8,110 nt of DNA, taken from NCBI GenBank assembly GCA_023390985.1, contig JAEWBU010000113.1, positions 1-8,110 of the forward strand, in the 5' to 3' direction. The position numbers and the translations under genes were made by a program. Below are positions 6,369 to 8,110 of this stretch, in pieces. The DNA comes from Pseudomonadota bacterium. GTDB taxonomy: Bacteria > Pseudomonadota > Gammaproteobacteria > Burkholderiales > Burkholderiaceae_C. The notes under the pieces are model-generated. The model saw only the letters and a list, made by a program, of their open reading frames with translations. It was not told the DNA's origin and searched no databases. The number at the start of each line of letters is the position of its first letter. The stretch's first letter is position 1.

Positions 6369-6662
6369 CTACTTGATCTTGCCGAGCAGCGCCTCGGTCT
6401 CGTCGCGCGTGAACGCCCGCAGCGTCTGGAACTTGACGTTCCCCATCGAGCACAGGGCGAGGTTGAACGCCGTCAGCGAGGCATCGTCCTTGGCGTCGAG
6501 CAGCACGACGATGTCGTACTCGCCCAGCGTCCAGTAGATGTCCTTCATCTGCACGCCGTACTTCGACGCGGTTTCCCGCGCCATGTCGGCCCGCTTCACG
6601 GTGTCCTTCACGCTCTTGATGCCCTGGTCGGTGAACTTGGCCAATGCGATGTAGGTGGACAT
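6369..6662 (-). CDS. GYD domain-containing small protein
   Basis: The 97-residue protein is a near-complete GYD domain (PF08734-type, ferredoxin-like alpha/beta fold expected). Visible marks are the start MSTYIALAKFTDQGI, the IYWTLGEYD block at 42-50 carrying the G-x-YD signature, the strand IVVLLDA (51-57), and GNVKFQTLRAF (74-84). There is no signal peptide or membrane segment. The family is widespread and has no firmly established function. The start is well supported: GGAGG (complement of 6669-6673) lies 6 nt before the ATG. It follows the aconitase-like gene on the same strand after 57 bp and may be co-transcribed with it. It converges on the SpoVR gene. Confidence 0.92.
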   Translation of the reverse strand: MSTYIALAKFTDQGIKSVKDTVKRADMARETASKYGVQMKDIYWTLGEYDIVVLLDAKDDASLTAFNLALCSMGNVKFQTLRAFTRDETEALLGKIK

Positions 6663-6694
6663 GGCGGACCTCCGGAAGTTGGGGCGTGGAAAGT

Positions 6695-6711
6695 AGGCGC
6701 GAGGCGCGCCT
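6695..6711 (-). repeat. 7-bp GC-rich hairpin between aconitase-like and GYD genes
   Basis: AGGCGCG (6695-6701) and CGCGCCT (6705-6711) are perfect inverted repeats around a 3-nt loop. Read on the minus strand, the stem lies 9 nt after the aconitase-like stop codon and is followed by TACTTTCC, so it could be a leaky terminator or an mRNA 3'-end stabiliser. The T-run is only three long, so full termination is unlikely. Confidence 0.4.
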
Positions 6712-6720
6712 GCTTCAAGC

Positions 6721-8110
6721 TCAGGAGGAACGCCTGCTCTGCTTCAGCGCCTCGAACGAGCACAGCTCGCCCGCGAGCGCGCTGGCCATCACCGTCGGCG
6801 GGCTCGCCAGCCACACCTGGCCCGGGCCCGAACGGCCGGGGAAGTTGCGGTTGATCGCGCTCACCGTCACCTGTCCGGCATCGGTGGACGATCCCGGTCC
6901 GCAGTTGGCGCAGGCCCCGCACGAAGGCTGCAGGATGCGCGCGCCGGCCTGCGCGAACACGCGGTCATAGCCGCGCTCCACGCAGTAGTCGCGCACGGCC
7001 GTGGTGCCGTACTGCAGGAACAGCTGCACGCTGTCCGGCACCTTCAGGCCGTGCTCGAGGCCCCACGCCAGCACCTCGTGGTAGTGGTCGAAGTCCTCGC
7101 GCTTGCCGGCCGTGCAGGAGCCGCCGTAGGCGATGTCCACGCGCACGGGCTGCTGCAGGTCGTCCAGCGCCAGGCCGTTGCCGGGGTCGCCGGGCGAGGC
7201 CACCATCGGCGACAGGGCCGAGCAGTCCACTTCGATCCGGCTCGCGTACGAAGCTTGCGCATCGCTGCGCATCCACGGCTCCAGCGTGAAGTCCACGCCG
7301 CGCCGCTGCTTGAGAAAACGCAGCGTCTCCTCGTCGGGCTCGACGATGCCCGTCAGCCCGCCCAGCTCCGCCGTCATGTTGGTCAGCGTGGCCCGCTCGT
7401 CGGTGCTCATCCCACGGATCGCCTCGCCGCCGAACTCGAACACCTTGCCCACGCCGCCGCCCGAGCGGATGTCGGGCAGGGCCAGCAGCTGCAGCACCAC
7501 GTCCTTGGCCGTGACGCCCGGCGGCAGCCGGCCGGCGAGCTCGATGCGCAGCACCGGCGCGATCGTCATGCGCACCGCACCGGTCGCGAAGGCATTCGCC
7601 ATGTCGGTGGTGCCGACGCCGAATGCCACGCAGCCGAGCGCGCCGCTGTGCGGCGTGTGCGAATCCGTGCCCGACACCAGCTGGCCGGGCAGGGCGTAGT
7701 GCTCGGCCATCATCGCGTGCGAGATGCCGGCGACGTTGCTGCCGTCGTCGCCCGCGGCCTCCTGGTCGGTGAGCGTGCGATGCGACCGCAGCGCATGCCG
7801 CTGCACGAAGTCGCGCTGGGCCTGCTGCATCGCGCGCATGTTGGGCACCAGCCCGGCCTTCAGGTGCGCCGGGCTTTCCTCCACGTACGAGGTGTGGTCC
7901 TCGAACACGACCACCGAAGCGGGATCGCGGACTTCGAACCGCGCGCCGAACGCGCCATCCAGCAGGTGCGCGGCCATGCCGGTGTAGTACTCGTGGATGA
8001 AGCGCCAGTCGGCGCGCACGAAGGCGCCGTCGCCGGGCTCCGGCCTGGCGCTGGTGAGCTCCGTGTCGAGCGCGTGGCGCGCGAGGATCTTCTCGAACAG
8101 CGTGCGTGGG
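6721..8110 (-). CDS. Aconitase-superfamily hydro-lyase, 5' end beyond window edge
   Basis: The reading frame is open to the right edge, giving 462 visible residues and a C-terminus at TGA (complement of 6721-6723). The first visible residues, PRTLFEKILARHAL, resemble the N-terminal region of LeuC/aconitase large subunits. Counting from the visible end, further hallmarks are GTDSHT (147-152), TNMTAELGG (243-251), GGSCTAGKREDF (329-340), PSCGAC (395-400) and INRNFPGR followed by ASPPTV (419-439). Cys332, Cys397 and Cys400 match the three [4Fe-4S] ligands of the superfamily, so the cluster site looks intact. Cys403 in ACANCG is extra. Members dehydrate/rehydrate hydroxy-tricarboxylates such as citrate, isopropylmalate or methylcitrate. 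Which substrate applies is unclear, and no small (swivelling) subunit gene follows; it may lie upstream or be fused N-terminally. Position 8019 is only an internal GTG, not the start. Confidence 0.9.
   Translation of the reverse strand, partial: PRTLFEKILARHALDTELTSARPEPGDGAFVRADWRFIHEYYTGMAAHLLDGAFGARFEVRDPASVVVFEDHTSYVEESPAHLKAGLVPNMRAMQQAQRDFVQRHALRSHRTLTDQEAAGDDGSNVAGISHAMMAEHYALPGQLVSGTDSHTPHSGALGCVAFGVGTTDMANAFATGAVRMTIAPVLRIELAGRLPPGVTAKDVVLQLLALPDIRSGGGVGKVFEFGGEAIRGMSTDERATLTNMTAELGGLTGIVEPDEETLRFLKQRRGVDFTLEPWMRSDAQASYASRIEVDCSALSPMVASPGDPGNGLALDDLQQPVRVDIAYGGSCTAGKREDFDHYHEVLAWGLEHGLKVPDSVQLFLQYGTTAVRDYCVERGYDRVFAQAGARILQPSCGACANCGPGSSTDAGQVTVSAINRNFPGRSGPGQVWLASPPTVMASALAGELCSFEALKQSRRSS

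Noticed and set aside
6721..8019. Taking the GTG at 8019 as the start of the aconitase-like gene
   Set aside because: The frame stays open to 8110 and encodes the conserved family segment PRTLFEKILARH upstream, so the true start is outside the window.

Overview
The window is high-GC chromosomal DNA with closely packed genes. GTG and TTG starts sit beside ATG starts, and long spurious antisense ORFs appear, as expected at high GC. The gene families and their sequence style suggest a betaproteobacterium, probably Burkholderiales/Comamonadaceae (Variovorax/Ramlibacter-like). This placement rests on gene content and is an inference. I see no tRNA, rRNA, CRISPR array, insertion sequence or phage gene.

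Left edge (1-1200): a divergent pair. An enoyl-CoA hydratase/isomerase (crotonase) gene runs leftward off the edge, and a complete amidohydrolase-2 family gene runs rightward. They share a 92-bp intergenic region with an AT-rich 22-bp inverted repeat (266-287). Its arms coincide with the best -10 boxes for both directions, so one repressor bound there could control both genes. The pair looks catabolic, plausibly for aromatic or hydroxycinnamate-type acyl-CoA compounds, but the substrate cannot be read from the sequence.

Centre (1201-6351): a 341-bp leader with a 7-bp perfect hairpin and a weak candidate promoter precedes a three-gene operon. The genes are prkA/yeaG (AAA+ protein-kinase-like ATPase), yeaH (DUF444, von Willebrand A-type MIDAS motif) and the SpoVR/YcgB family gene. 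The first gap is 38 bp, and the second junction is an ATGA stop/start overlap. This conserved trio is linked to stationary phase, nutrient stress and, in Bacillus, sporulation, and it is mechanistically poorly understood. It is the most interesting part of the window: an AAA+ ATPase plus a MIDAS protein plus a protein with conserved His/Glu clusters resembles the MoxR-VWA (RavA-ViaA, NorQ-NorD, CbbQ-CbbO) chaperone arrangement.

Right edge (6352-8110): two leftward genes converge on the operon with a 17-bp gap. An aconitase-superfamily dehydratase (5' end outside the window) is followed after 57 bp by a small GYD-domain protein. A GC-rich hairpin lies between them. They may form one transcription unit.

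Nothing here is clearly a wholly new system. The most useful leads are the shared divergent control region, the PrkA-YeaH-SpoVR machine, and the unassigned aconitase-like enzyme with its GYD partner.
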